From positions 1 to 51,628 of the forward strand of contig WAPX01000052.1 of the NCBI GenBank assembly GCA_015520485.1: a stretch of DNA of 51,628 bases, written 5' to 3'. Positions 43,392-51,628 of the stretch are shown piece by piece (within the stretch, counting starts at the first letter, position 1; each line of letters starts with the position of its first letter). The notes under the pieces were generated by a model. It was not told where the DNA came from. It did no database searches and was given only the letters and a program-made list of their open reading frames with translations. This stretch comes from Archaeoglobaceae archaeon. GTDB lineage: Archaea; Halobacteriota; Archaeoglobi; Archaeoglobales; Archaeoglobaceae. The translations under genes were made by a program, and so were the position numbers.

Positions 43392-44810
43392 TTACTTCAA
43401 CTTAAACGGGGTCTCAGCCTCCATGCTCGACGAGTAAACGAAGTTCGGATAAGCCACAGTTGCGTGCTCTGAGATGTCCAGTCCTATCAGCTCCTCCTCC
43501 GGACTCACTCTTATGCCCATTGTCTTCTTCAGTATCCAGAACAGCAGGAATCCCGTACCAAACGCCCACGCAAAGTTAACAATCACGTCTATCACCTGAC
43601 ACAGGAAAAATCCCGGGTTTCCGTAGAGCAGTCCCCTAACCAGTGGAGCGCTGGTCGTGTAAACACCGTAGGTGCCGTCAGCAAATATTCCGAGTGAAAG
43701 CAAACCCCAGCTACCGCAGAACCCGTGAACGGAAACCGCACCAACTGCATCGTCCACTCCGCGCTTTTCTAAGAACCAGTAGCCGTAGCAAACTATGAAT
43801 CCCGCTACTATTCCTATGACCACGGAAGCCCACGGTGTAACCCATGCACATGGAGCTGTTATTGCGACCAGACCTCCAAGCACGCCGTTGCACGTAAGGC
43901 CAACGTCAGGCTTTCCGTTCTTAGCCCAAGTTATGAACATTGCAGTTGCTCCGGCAGCTGCAGCAGCCAGGTTAGTGTTTGCAGCAACTATGGATATCCT
44001 GAGCTGGTCAGCGGCTAAGGTTGACCCGGGGTTAAATCCGAACCATCCAAACCAGAGTATGAACGTTCCCAGAACCGCTAAAGCTATGTTGTGCCCGAGT
44101 ATGGGTCTCGGATTTCCGTTTTCGTCGTACCTGCCAATTCTCGGCCCGAGCAGCAGGCATGCAGCGAGAGCTATGTAACCACCAATTGCGTGAACCACGC
44201 CACTTCCCGCAAAATCAAGAGCGCCGTAACCTCCGCCGAGCTTCGTCATAAAGCTGCTGCTGCTCAGCCAGCCTCCACCCCACATCCAGTGTCCGTAGAT
44301 GGGATAGATTAACGCTGAAACTATGAAGCTGTAAATCACGTAAACTGAGAACTTTGGCCTTTCAGCTATTGCACCGCTAACTATGGTTGCTGCCGTGGCA
44401 CAGAACACGAGCTCAAAGAACCACAGGCATATTGTCGAGACGTCGTAGGCCTTTCCGGTGAGGAACCATCCCGTCGTGCCGAATATGCCGTGGAAGTCCT
44501 TTCCCATCATCAGAGCGAATCCAAATGCGAAGAATGCAAGGCTACCTATCACGTAGTCAATCATGTTCTTCATGCACACGTTTGCACAGTTCTTCGCTCT
44601 CGTGAATCCCGTTTCGACCATGGCGAATCCTGCCTGCATGAACATTACCAAGAACCCGCAAAGCAGCGTCCAGGCAAAGTTCACAGGAGCTCTTGGATTC
44701 TCCTGCAAAGTCTTCGCACCGTTCGAATCACCTATCCATCCTGAGGGTATGGCTAACGCTGGAGTTACTGCTAACAGTACGAGCAGCATTACCAGTACAG
44801 CTCGTCTCAT
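43392..44810 (-). CDS. amtB: Ammonium transporter AmtB
   Basis: A 472-residue Amt/Mep/Rh channel. A signal peptide (VLMLLVLLAVTPALA) is followed by eleven predicted membrane helices. The twin pore histidines lie in YPIYGHWMWGGGW and VSVHGFCGSWG. FAMVETGFTRAKN and DFAGSGVVHAIGG are further Amt hallmarks. The start has GGTGATGG upstream. It is co-transcribed with glnK, the usual nitrogen-control pair. Confidence 0.96.
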   Translation of the reverse strand: MRRAVLVMLLVLLAVTPALAIPSGWIGDSNGAKTLQENPRAPVNFAWTLLCGFLVMFMQAGFAMVETGFTRAKNCANVCMKNMIDYVIGSLAFFAFGFALMMGKDFHGIFGTTGWFLTGKAYDVSTICLWFFELVFCATAATIVSGAIAERPKFSVYVIYSFIVSALIYPIYGHWMWGGGWLSSSSFMTKLGGGYGALDFAGSGVVHAIGGYIALAACLLLGPRIGRYDENGNPRPILGHNIALAVLGTFILWFGWFGFNPGSTLAADQLRISIVAANTNLAAAAAGATAMFITWAKNGKPDVGLTCNGVLGGLVAITAPCAWVTPWASVVIGIVAGFIVCYGYWFLEKRGVDDAVGAVSVHGFCGSWGLLSLGIFADGTYGVYTTSAPLVRGLLYGNPGFFLCQVIDVIVNFAWAFGTGFLLFWILKKTMGIRVSPEEELIGLDISEHATVAYPNFVYSSSMEAETPFKLK

Positions 44811-44941
44811 TCCATCACCAACCCAGCGTTTTAGAAAATTTTTAAAAAAATTTTTAATAACACATCCTACTTTTTAAGAATTATTCACAAAACTGAGAGT
44901 AATTACGCAAAAATTTTAAAGCGACACGGCAGGTCGGGGGC

Positions 44942-45472
44942 ATGAAGAATCCAATAAGAATAACAGTTGCCCTCGACGAGAACAGCTACGAAATCTTCAA
45001 CAGACTGAAGGAAGAACTCGGCAAGTCACAGAGCGAGCTGATCAGGAGGGCTTTAAGGTTCTACAGTAACTATCGAGACCTCGAAAAGTACGATACGTTC
45101 AGGATTAAGACTTACGTTGACATGCTCCCCGAAGGAGAGCACGTGATAGTGGACATAGATCACCTGATAGCTTTTCTGAAGTTTATAGAAACGCATCCGG
45201 AAAGTGAAAAGTTCTGGGAAGTTCACAAGGATATTGCAAGAGCTCACGCTGAAGAGTTCAGAGGAAGAGACGTCAGGTACATCCTTGGCAGGCTCGAAGC
45301 GTGCAACTTTTTCAGAATCAACGTGAAAAACGGTGAGTGGACACTCGTTTTAAATCACGAGTCAACGAAGAAATTCGTAAAAACGTTTCTGGAAGAGCTT
45401 TTCAGGAGCATGGGGATAGATGCCGAAATAAGGGAAGACCTTATGAAGTTGAGGTTGACGTTCAGACAGTAA
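44942..45472 (+). CDS. Ribbon-helix-helix protein with C-terminal domain
   Basis: A 176-residue protein. The first 50 residues are an RHH DNA-binding unit (IRITVALDENSYEIFNRLKE, KSQSELIRRALRFYSNY). A 120-residue C-terminal domain of unrecognised type follows (HVIVDIDHLIAFLKFIET, DVRYILGRLEACNFFRI, KFVKTFLEELFRSMGIDAE). It is likely a transcription factor with a ligand or interaction domain. It lies divergent from amtB, so nitrogen control is possible but only inferred. A TATA-like AATTTTAAAG lies about 30 bases upstream. Confidence 0.75.
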   Translation: MKNPIRITVALDENSYEIFNRLKEELGKSQSELIRRALRFYSNYRDLEKYDTFRIKTYVDMLPEGEHVIVDIDHLIAFLKFIETHPESEKFWEVHKDIARAHAEEFRGRDVRYILGRLEACNFFRINVKNGEWTLVLNHESTKKFVKTFLEELFRSMGIDAEIREDLMKLRLTFRQ

Positions 45473-45609
45473 ATAGTTTTTATTTTAAGAATTCAAACTC
45501 TATAAGAATTTTAGTTTTTACCGGGAAACAGCGATATGCCGAAGTACTGGAAATCCGGCTGGAAGAAAAGGTTATAATTTGTCGAGCTTAGGAGGCAGAA
45601 GGTGAAACT

Positions 45610-46854
45610 ATGAGAGTGGCTTCGATAAGTGAGGTTCTCAATCTCAGCAGGAAAACTTCGCTTGACGAGTTTATCGAGAAGGTTAAACCCATTGTGAACG
45701 CAGTGAGAGAGCGGGGAGATGAGGCGCTGATCGAGTTCACAGAAAAGTTTGATGGGGTTAAACTCGAATCAATTCAGGTTGCCGAAGAAGAAGTAGAAGA
45801 GGCTTACGAGGTCGTCGATGACGGGTTAATAGACGCTTTGGAGACGGCAAAGGAGAACATAGAGAAATTTCACTTCATAACAGCTCCTCAGGAAATTTTT
45901 GTGGATTTCGACTTCGCGGTTCTGGGGAAGAGGTACGTGCCGCTGGAAAGTGCAGGTTTATACGTTCCCGGCGGAAGAGCGAGCTACCCCTCAACTGCTC
46001 TGATGGCAGGAATTCCGGCGAAAATAGCTGGAGTTAGCAGAATTGTCGTGTGCACACCTCCAGCAGAAGACGGGCGAGTGAACCCCGTTACGCTCGTGGC
46101 GTGTGATTTAGCGGGAGTGCACGAAATTTACAAGGTTGGAGGAGCTCAAGCCATTGCCGCCATGGCGTACGGAACTGAAACCGTAAGGCCGGTGTTAAAA
46201 ATTGCCGGGCCTGGAAACGTTTACGTTACCGCAGCAAAGATTCTCGTATCCAAGGATGTAGCTGTTGACATGCCTGCCGGCCCCTCCGAAGTGCTGATAA
46301 TAGCTGATGAGAGCGCTGACGCTGAAATTATTGCTTTGGATTGCCTCGCACAGCTCGAACACGACCCGATGGCAGTGGCTGTTGTGCTCACGACGTCAGA
46401 AAAACTGGCAGGAAAAGTTCTGGAAGCAGTAGAAAAATACAGAAGGCACCCGGAGAACTTCAAAGTGGCCCTCGTTTCGTCCATAGATGAAGCGATAGAA
46501 GTATCAAACTCCTTTGCTCCGGAACACCTGGAGCTCGTTTTTGAGGATGCGGATAAGGCAATTTCAAAGATAAAGAACGCGGGAAGCGTGTTCGTAGGAG
46601 AGTTGAGTGGCGTCGCTTTTGGGGATTACGCATCGGGAACTAACCACGTTCTCCCCACCGCAGGGTATGCAAAGATGTATTCTGGACTTAGCGTGGACAG
46701 CTTTGTAAAGTCGATAACCTTTCAGCAGCTCAGAGAAACTGGTGTAAGAATGCTCGGAGAAAAAGTCGTAAGAATAGCCACGGCTGAAGGTTTAAGATAC
46801 CACGCTCTTTCGGTAGAGAGGAGGCTTGAAAAACTCGAAGAGGTGAAAAAGTGA
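45610..46854 (+). CDS. hisD: Histidinol dehydrogenase
   Basis: A 414-residue enzyme catalysing the last two oxidations of histidine synthesis. Recognisable segments are PLESAGLYVPGGRASYPST, YKVGGAQAIAAMAYGTE, KIAGPGNVYVTAAK, DMPAGPSEVLIIADE, AQLEHDPMA (zinc ligands) and FAPEHLELV. The SD GGTGA lies five bases before the ATG. The stop overlaps the aspS start. No other his genes are in the window. Confidence 0.96.
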   Translation: MRVASISEVLNLSRKTSLDEFIEKVKPIVNAVRERGDEALIEFTEKFDGVKLESIQVAEEEVEEAYEVVDDGLIDALETAKENIEKFHFITAPQEIFVDFDFAVLGKRYVPLESAGLYVPGGRASYPSTALMAGIPAKIAGVSRIVVCTPPAEDGRVNPVTLVACDLAGVHEIYKVGGAQAIAAMAYGTETVRPVLKIAGPGNVYVTAAKILVSKDVAVDMPAGPSEVLIIADESADAEIIALDCLAQLEHDPMAVAVVLTTSEKLAGKVLEAVEKYRRHPENFKVALVSSIDEAIEVSNSFAPEHLELVFEDADKAISKIKNAGSVFVGELSGVAFGDYASGTNHVLPTAGYAKMYSGLSVDSFVKSITFQQLRETGVRMLGEKVVRIATAEGLRYHALSVERRLEKLEEVKK

Positions 46855-48167
46855 GTGCAGGTAATGCTGAGGCTGTTAGAAAGTACACAGCAGAAGTAGG
46901 AGAAGAGGACGTGGGAAAGCTGGTAAAGCTGTACGGATGGGTTCACGAGGTTAGAGATCACGGAGGACTCGTTTTCGTAGTTTTGAGGGATAGAGAAGGA
47001 TTCATTCAGATAACCCTCCCAAAGAAGAAAGTTAGCCCGGATGCATTCAAGACGGCAAAAAAAGTTCACAGAGAAAGTGTTGTGGAAGTCGTTGGCGTTG
47101 TTAAAGCGGAACCAAAGGCTCCGGGAGGTTACGAGGTAATTCCAGAAAAGTTCATCGTGCTGAACGAGGCGGAGGCACCTCTACCCCTCGACGTGGCGGA
47201 AAAAGTTCCAGCCGAGCTGGACACGAGGCTCGACCACAGATTTCTCGACCTCAGAAAACCAAGAGTTCAGGCGATTTTCAGGATAAGACACTGCATTCTC
47301 CAGAGCGTCAGGTCTTTCCTCTGTGAAGAGGGGTTTATAGAGGTTAACACTCCAAAAATTGTGTCCACGGCAACCGAGGGTGGAACTGAACTATTTCCAA
47401 TAAGTTACTTTGAAAAAGAGGCTTTTCTGAACCAGAGTCCCCAGCTCTACAAGCAGGTGCTCATGGCATCTGGTTTGGAGAGAGTTTTCGAAATAGGACC
47501 AATATTCAGGGCAGAAGAGCACAACACCGTCAGACATCTGAACGAGGCCGTATCCATAGACATCGAGGCAAGTTTTACAGACCACGAAGGAGTTATGGAC
47601 GTTCTCGAAAGGCTGGTAGTGAAGGTTTACGAGGATGTTAACGAAAAGTGCGGGAGGTATCTTGAATGGATGAACGTAAAACTGGAAGTGCCGGAGCTTC
47701 CGTTTGAAAGGTTGAGCTACGAGGAAGCCATAGACATGGCAGGCAGGAAAGGAGAGGAGATTCCATGGGGGGAGGACATAAGCACTCCCGCTCTGAAAAT
47801 AATAGCTGAAGAAATGCCGGAGTTCTACTTCATAGTCGACTGGCCAACGAAATCCAAACCCTTCTACGCAATGCCATACGAAGAAAGACCGGAAGTGTGC
47901 AAGAGTTTTGACCTCATGAAGGGATATCTTGAGCTTGCGAGCGGAGCTCAGAGAATTCACGTTTATGATTTGCTTATCAGAAGGCTGGAGGAGTGCGGAA
48001 TGAGTCCGAAGGACTTCGAGTTCTACCTCGAGGCTTTCCGCTACGGTATGCCTCCTCACGCCGGCTGGGGGCTTGGAGCAGACAGACTTCTTATGGCCGT
48101 GCTTGGCCTTAAAAACATTAGAGAGGGCGTGCTGTTCCCGAGAGACAGGAACAGGCTCGTTCCGTAA
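46851..48167 (+). CDS. aspS: Aspartyl-tRNA synthetase (archaeal type)
   Basis: A 438-residue class IIb synthetase. The N-terminal OB domain ([20 protein letters not shown]) binds the anticodon. The catalytic core includes [29 protein letters not shown], the motif 2 region [20 protein letters not shown] and motif 3 [19 protein letters not shown]. It may charge both tRNA-Asp and tRNA-Asn; this cannot be settled by eye. The GTG start overlaps the hisD stop (GTGA), indicating coupled translation. A T-rich stretch follows the stop. Confidence 0.95.
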   Translation: MSAGNAEAVRKYTAEVGEEDVGKLVKLYGWVHEVRDHGGLVFVVLRDREGFIQITLPKKKVSPDAFKTAKKVHRESVVEVVGVVKAEPKAPGGYEVIPEKFIVLNEAEAPLPLDVAEKVPAELDTRLDHRFLDLRKPRVQAIFRIRHCILQSVRSFLCEEGFIEVNTPKIVSTATEGGTELFPISYFEKEAFLNQSPQLYKQVLMASGLERVFEIGPIFRAEEHNTVRHLNEAVSIDIEASFTDHEGVMDVLERLVVKVYEDVNEKCGRYLEWMNVKLEVPELPFERLSYEEAIDMAGRKGEEIPWGEDISTPALKIIAEEMPEFYFIVDWPTKSKPFYAMPYEERPEVCKSFDLMKGYLELASGAQRIHVYDLLIRRLEECGMSPKDFEFYLEAFRYGMPPHAGWGLGADRLLMAVLGLKNIREGVLFPRDRNRLVP

Positions 48168-48251
48168 TTTTTATATAATATATAATCTACAATTTTAGAC
48201 TTGCTGAAAAAGCTGAAAAGAAATAAAAGGAGAAATTAACAAGCCAGCGTT

Positions 48252-48641
48252 ATGAGGGCAAAACTCAGAGGGCATCACCTGATATGTCTGCAGTTTTACA
48301 GGGGCGAGGGCTACAACCGCGAGTTCGTGGAAAACCTTGAAAAAGTTGTTGAAGTCGCAAAAGAGGAGGGAATTCTGGTTGTTGATGGAGCAGATGATGT
48401 GTGCAACCACTGCCCCTATCTGGTTGAAGGAAGGTGCGAGTACAAAGAAGGTGCGGACGAGGAGATAAGGTACCTCGATTCTCTGGCAACGGCTCTGCTG
48501 AAAGTAAATCCGGGAGAAACCATTGCGTGGAGGGAGATTGAGGAAAAGCTTCCGGAGGTTATCGACGAGTGGGTGGAGAAAGCCTGCAAAAACTGCGACT
48601 GGAGAGAAGTGTGTTACAATGAAGTTCGTAATAAGAGCTGA
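48252..48641 (+). CDS. DUF1284 protein
   Basis: A 129-residue protein starting KLRGHHLICLQFYRGEGYN, the DUF1284 signature. Cysteines in DDVCNHCPYLVEGRCEY and the C-terminal CKNCDWREVC suggest a metal or Fe-S site. The function is unknown. GGAG at 48228-48231 is distant from the ATG. It overlaps the next gene by 23 bases. Confidence 0.85.
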   Translation: MRAKLRGHHLICLQFYRGEGYNREFVENLEKVVEVAKEEGILVVDGADDVCNHCPYLVEGRCEYKEGADEEIRYLDSLATALLKVNPGETIAWREIEEKLPEVIDEWVEKACKNCDWREVCYNEVRNKS

Positions 48642-49053
48642 AGGGCATCCAAACGTAAGGGCAACTCACAAAACTACACTTGAAATTACAAAAGAAAGCT
48701 ATCTGACTCCGAGAGGAAGCTGTATCGTCGGAATAAACGCGGAAATTGGAATTTCTGAAATTCCACAGGAAATAAAGGGGTACCTCTCGTTACCGGAACC
48801 CGTAACAATAACGCTTGAGCTGCCCGAATACGGTTTAAAGGAGAAAATTATGGCGTTTGGTGACAGCAGGCTGAGTTTCAAGCATCCAGCGGATATAGTC
48901 GTAAGAAAGAGTAGTTACACGTGTGGCAGAACGCTTGCGGTGAGAGCAGACAAAGCAGCAGCAGACCTGAACAGAGAATTCGTGAAACTGCTGAGAGATA
49001 AAGCTAAACTTCTTTTTGTTATAGAAATTCCCGGTAAATCAACCCGCGTGTGA
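48619..49053 (+). CDS. DUF371 protein
   Basis: A 144-residue archaeal protein with the DUF371 signatures EGHPNVRATHKTTLEITKE, LTPRGSCIVGINAE, the SFKHPADIVVRKSSY block and RTLAVRADKAAADLNR. The function is unknown. The ATG at 48619 is used because the family begins with this strand; the longer frame from 48523 reads through the DUF1284 gene. Overlap with DUF1284 points to a coupled pair. Confidence 0.87.
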   Translation: MKFVIRAEGHPNVRATHKTTLEITKESYLTPRGSCIVGINAEIGISEIPQEIKGYLSLPEPVTITLELPEYGLKEKIMAFGDSRLSFKHPADIVVRKSSYTCGRTLAVRADKAAADLNREFVKLLRDKAKLLFVIEIPGKSTRV

Positions 49054-49110
49054 AAAAGGTTGGCAGGGAACTCTTTTCTATTCTGACAGTGAAGCTCTGC
49101 AGGTGATGGG

Positions 49111-49875
49111 ATGATCAGAGTCGGCAAATTCGGTCTCGTGAACAACTTTCTCCCGTACTACTTTCTCAGAGGCGATTTTGAAGTCATCGAGAGTCCTCCA
49201 AGAATCATGGCGTCCAGACTGCTTTCTGGAGAGATAGACTACGCACCCGTCCCGGCGTATTTTTATCTGAGCAACACCAAAAAGCTCGTTTCTCACGAAT
49301 TCTGCATAGCTTCGGATGGGGAAGTGCTGAGCGTTGTGGTCGTGTCGAAAAACGGAAAGATTGGAGATAGCATAGCTGTTACGTCTGAAACCATGACTTC
49401 CGTAAACCTTCTCAGAATAGTTGCTGCCGAAAAAGGAATGAAAGTACGGGTTGTGCAATCAGACAGCTCGAAGGCTGAGGAGCTTTTAAAACAAGCCGAC
49501 TCAGCTTTAGTCATAGGGGATGAGGCAATAAAGGCGAGGATGATTTACAGAGTTGCAATGGATCTCGGGGAGGAGTGGAAAGATCTGACAGGATTGCCAA
49601 TGGTCTTTGGAATTTCGGCATCTCTGAAGGGGAAAGAGGACGTTGCCGAAGTTGCTGACAGAGCCATAATTAATGCCGTCTGCGAGGGTATGCAGAAGCT
49701 TGACGAGGTGGTAAATGTCGCTTCACGGCAGTTCAGGTTACCTTCAGAGTTTCTGAGAAGGTATTTCAAAATACTCATATACAGGCTCGGAAAAAAGGAG
49801 AAAAGGGGGCTCGAGGAATTTCGTGAGATGTGTGAGGCTCATGGCCTTATACGGTCATGCGAATTTACGGAATAG
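49111..49875 (+). CDS. mqnA: Chorismate dehydratase MqnA
   Basis: A 254-residue periplasmic-binding-like enzyme that makes 3-enolpyruvyl-benzoate, the first step of the futalosine menaquinone pathway. Seen are VGKFGLVNNFLPYYFL, SGEIDYAPVPAYFYL, VVVVSKNGKIGDSIAVTSET, DSALVIGDEAIKA and DLGEEWKDLTGLPMVFGI. GGTGATGG lies directly upstream. mqnC follows 56 bases later. Confidence 0.9.
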   Translation: MIRVGKFGLVNNFLPYYFLRGDFEVIESPPRIMASRLLSGEIDYAPVPAYFYLSNTKKLVSHEFCIASDGEVLSVVVVSKNGKIGDSIAVTSETMTSVNLLRIVAAEKGMKVRVVQSDSSKAEELLKQADSALVIGDEAIKARMIYRVAMDLGEEWKDLTGLPMVFGISASLKGKEDVAEVADRAIINAVCEGMQKLDEVVNVASRQFRLPSEFLRRYFKILIYRLGKKEKRGLEEFREMCEAHGLIRSCEFTE

Positions 49876-49931
49876 GAGTAGGCAGTGGTTAGTAGATAGT
49901 AATAAAGTGGTGTAATAAAAAGGTGAAAATT

Positions 49932-51038
49932 ATGAGTGACGCACGATCAACACGGATGGAAAAGCTCAGAGAGTACTACGTTGAAAAAAACCTGAATGGG
50001 GAAGATTTAACCCGGGAGGAGATTCTGAAGCTCTTCGAACTGCCACTGCCCGTTCTCGGCAGCATTGCAGACGAAATAAGGAGGGAAAAGTGCGGAGACC
50101 TCGTAACGTTTGTGGCAGACAGAAACATAAATTACACGAACGTCTGCATCTCCAGGTGCAAGTTCTGCGCCTTCTACGCGAGGAAAAAAGAGGACGAGTA
50201 CGTTCTTAGCTACGAGGAGATCCTCGACAAAATAGAGGAGGCTGAAAGGTTTGGCGTTACGCAGATACTTCTTCAGGGTGGCATGAATCCAAACCTCGGA
50301 ATAGAGTGGTTTGAAGAGCTTTTCAGGCTTATAAAATCAAACTTTCCGGACATTCAGCTTCACGCTCTCTCCCCTCCTGAAATCTACTTTCTCGCAAAAA
50401 AGGAAGGCATGAGCGTTGAAGAGGTTCTGAAAAGATTGATTGAAGCCGGAATGGACTCACTACCGGGAGGGGGGGCTGAAGTTCTGAGCGACAGGGTCAG
50501 AAAAATCGTGAGCCCGAACAAGGTTGACAGCGACGGGTGGATTGAGGTCATGAGAACGGCACACAAACTCGGCATAAGAAGCAGCGCCACCATGATGTTC
50601 GGACACGTCGAAAATAACGAGGACATAGCCGAGCACCTGATCAGGGTGAGAGATCTGCAGTCCGAAACGAAGGGGTTTACAGCATTTATATGCTGGACTT
50701 TTCAGCCGGAGAGAACTGAGCTGTACGAAAAAGGTATCGTCACAACCCCCACGTCTGCTGCGAGGTACCTGCAGGTTCTCTCAATTGCGAGAATAGTTCT
50801 TCACAATTTCAGGAACATTCAGGCGTCGTGGCTCACACAGGATTTTGACGTCGCATCTCTGGCACTATTCTTCGGAGCCAACGACTTCGGTGGCATAATG
50901 CTCGAGGAAAACGTTGTAAGGGCGACAGGCAAGGACTTCAGGCCCGCAAGGGTGGAGGAAATAGTCAGCGCCGTCAAGGCAGTTGGAAGACCCGTTGCTC
51001 AGAGAACGACGCTTTACGATGTCATAAGGGTGTTTTAG
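49932..51038 (+). CDS. mqnC: Cyclic dehypoxanthinyl futalosine synthase MqnC
   Basis: A 368-residue radical SAM enzyme that cyclises dehypoxanthine futalosine in menaquinone synthesis. It has VTFVADRNINYTNVCISRCK with the cluster motif CISRCKFC, then LQGGMNPNLGIEWFEELF, LHALSPPEIYFLAK, DSLPGGGAEVLSDRVR, SATMMFGHVEN and GFTAFICWTFQPERT. The ATG at 49932 is preferred over GTG at 49923 because GGTGA lies six bases before it. With mqnA it forms a menaquinone pair. The related CofH/MqnE enzymes have different core motifs. Confidence 0.92.
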   Translation: MSDARSTRMEKLREYYVEKNLNGEDLTREEILKLFELPLPVLGSIADEIRREKCGDLVTFVADRNINYTNVCISRCKFCAFYARKKEDEYVLSYEEILDKIEEAERFGVTQILLQGGMNPNLGIEWFEELFRLIKSNFPDIQLHALSPPEIYFLAKKEGMSVEEVLKRLIEAGMDSLPGGGAEVLSDRVRKIVSPNKVDSDGWIEVMRTAHKLGIRSSATMMFGHVENNEDIAEHLIRVRDLQSETKGFTAFICWTFQPERTELYEKGIVTTPTSAARYLQVLSIARIVLHNFRNIQASWLTQDFDVASLALFFGANDFGGIMLEENVVRATGKDFRPARVEEIVSAVKAVGRPVAQRTTLYDVIRVF

Positions 51039-51161
51039 TGTCTTTGATCTGAATCGTTTAATAAGTATTAAATGTTAAACAAGTTAAATTTAAAAACTTT
51101 AAATTGACGTATAAATTAAATAAACGAACCGTTAATTATTAGAATCTGCAGAATCAGTAAC

Positions 51162-51168
51162 ATATAAA
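51162..51168 (+). promoter_or_regulatory. TATA box of the terminal surface-protein gene
   Basis: ATATAAA 27-33 bases before the ATG at 51195 fits an archaeal promoter with a very short leader. Confidence 0.5.
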
Positions 51169-51194
51169 TCCTTCTACTGTTATCGAATAACACG

Positions 51195-51628
51195 ATGAAC
51201 ACGAAATTTTTGAAAGTTGGAATTGCAGTGGTTCTGCTGGCGGTAATTGGCGTTGCTGGAGCGAGTGCTGCTACCGTTTCACTCAACGCGAGCACGATAT
51301 TTGCAAACGTTACAACGCCGATACAGATAAATGCAACCAACGATAGTGTTGCATTCAACGGGTCAGTTAACGTTTCTGTGCCTTCTTCGGTGGCGATAAC
51401 GAATGGGACGTTTAACTATACAACAACTTCGGGGACTACTGTAACTGGAACCTTCACGGTAAATACGAACGGTGGGTATAACTGGATAAACGTTTCTCTT
51501 GGTGGAAACAACACTACTGCAGTTTACATGAACACGACTTTTAACGCTTCTGCAGGATCATACCTTGTGAACGCGTCTTTCTATAATCTAACAGGAGCAG
51601 GTAGTCCTTCACCTACACCCGTCAGCAC
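51195..51628 (+). CDS. Secreted, densely N-glycosylated surface protein (5' part)
   Basis: 144 codons are visible and the frame runs off the window. A Sec signal peptide (VGIAVVLLAVIGVAGASA) with an AxA-type cleavage site is followed by a threonine/asparagine/serine-rich mature region with about fourteen Asn-x-Ser/Thr sequons in roughly 110 residues (for example TTPIQINATN, FNGSVNVSV, NGTFNYTTTS, GGNNTTAVYMNTTFNAS). It ends at the window edge in a Ser/Thr-Pro linker (SPSPTPVS), as seen before membrane anchors or between domains in archaeal S-layer-type proteins. The exact family is unknown. Confidence 0.75.
   Translation, partial: MNTKFLKVGIAVVLLAVIGVAGASAATVSLNASTIFANVTTPIQINATNDSVAFNGSVNVSVPSSVAITNGTFNYTTTSGTTVTGTFTVNTNGGYNWINVSLGGNNTTAVYMNTTFNASAGSYLVNASFYNLTGAGSPSPTPVS

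Noticed and set aside
45473-45609. Possible small gene or RNA between the RHH gene and hisD
   Set aside because: Only a 13-codon frame and an ordinary SD for hisD were found; no stable fold or tRNA-like pattern seen.

Overview
The window is from a euryarchaeon, most probably a member of the Archaeoglobales (Archaeoglobus/Ferroglobus/Geoglobus-like). The archaeal assignment rests on D-family DNA polymerase large subunit, aIF6, prefoldin alpha, ribosomal proteins S19e, L31e, L39e and LX, PDCD5, PurP, DUF371, GGTGA-type ribosome binding sites and TATA boxes about 25 bases before leaderless starts. Futalosine-pathway menaquinone genes, NikR and a molybdate/tungstate ABC system point towards Archaeoglobales. 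That placement is inference; no rRNA gene is present to confirm it.

Layout. 1-2043 is the 3' end of a type III-B (Cmr) CRISPR effector operon. 2504-6717 (minus strand) is a translation and protein-biogenesis operon: YhbY, S19e, PDCD5, L39e, L31e, aIF6, LX, prefoldin alpha, FtsY. 6852-17650 holds a metallo-beta-lactamase, a lipoprotein, LeuRS with an inserted coiled-coil-like segment, a divergent Lrp/NikR pair, LeuD, a DUF1998 helicase, RNase HII and SRP54. 17737-17792 folds as an H/ACA guide RNA. 18169-24519 is a condensin operon: coiled-coil protein, Smc, ScpA, ScpB, unknown protein. 24591-29379 has a LolA-like lipoprotein, tRNA-Val(GAC) and PolD large subunit. 29395-32049 is a molybdate/tungstate ABC transporter operon in which the permease is frameshifted and the ATPase has lost its in-frame TOBE domain; the detached TOBE piece is fused to a TrmO-like fragment.

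32179-42042 holds PurP, two radical SAM proteins, phosphomannose isomerase, a second LolA-like lipoprotein, an Mrp/Nbp35 ATPase, a PHP phosphoesterase, a DUF89 phosphatase and a cysteine-rich protein. 42125-42798 is a RecA/KaiC-like gene that may be frameshifted. 43038-44810 is glnK-amtB. 45610-49053 is hisD-aspS followed by DUF1284-DUF371, and 49111-51038 is mqnA-mqnC. The window ends inside a secreted protein very rich in N-glycosylation sequons.

The chromosome looks mostly ordinary, with gene decay confined to a few intergenic spots. Two or more of these carry fragments of one unidentified reading frame (a 21-bp exact match between 34005 and 42906). The most interesting items are the candidate H/ACA RNA, whose two guide arms fit 16S rRNA helix 34 with the required unpaired U-N, the wtpC/TrmO chimera with the neighbouring wtpB frameshift, and the two uncharacterised proteins bracketing Smc-ScpAB.
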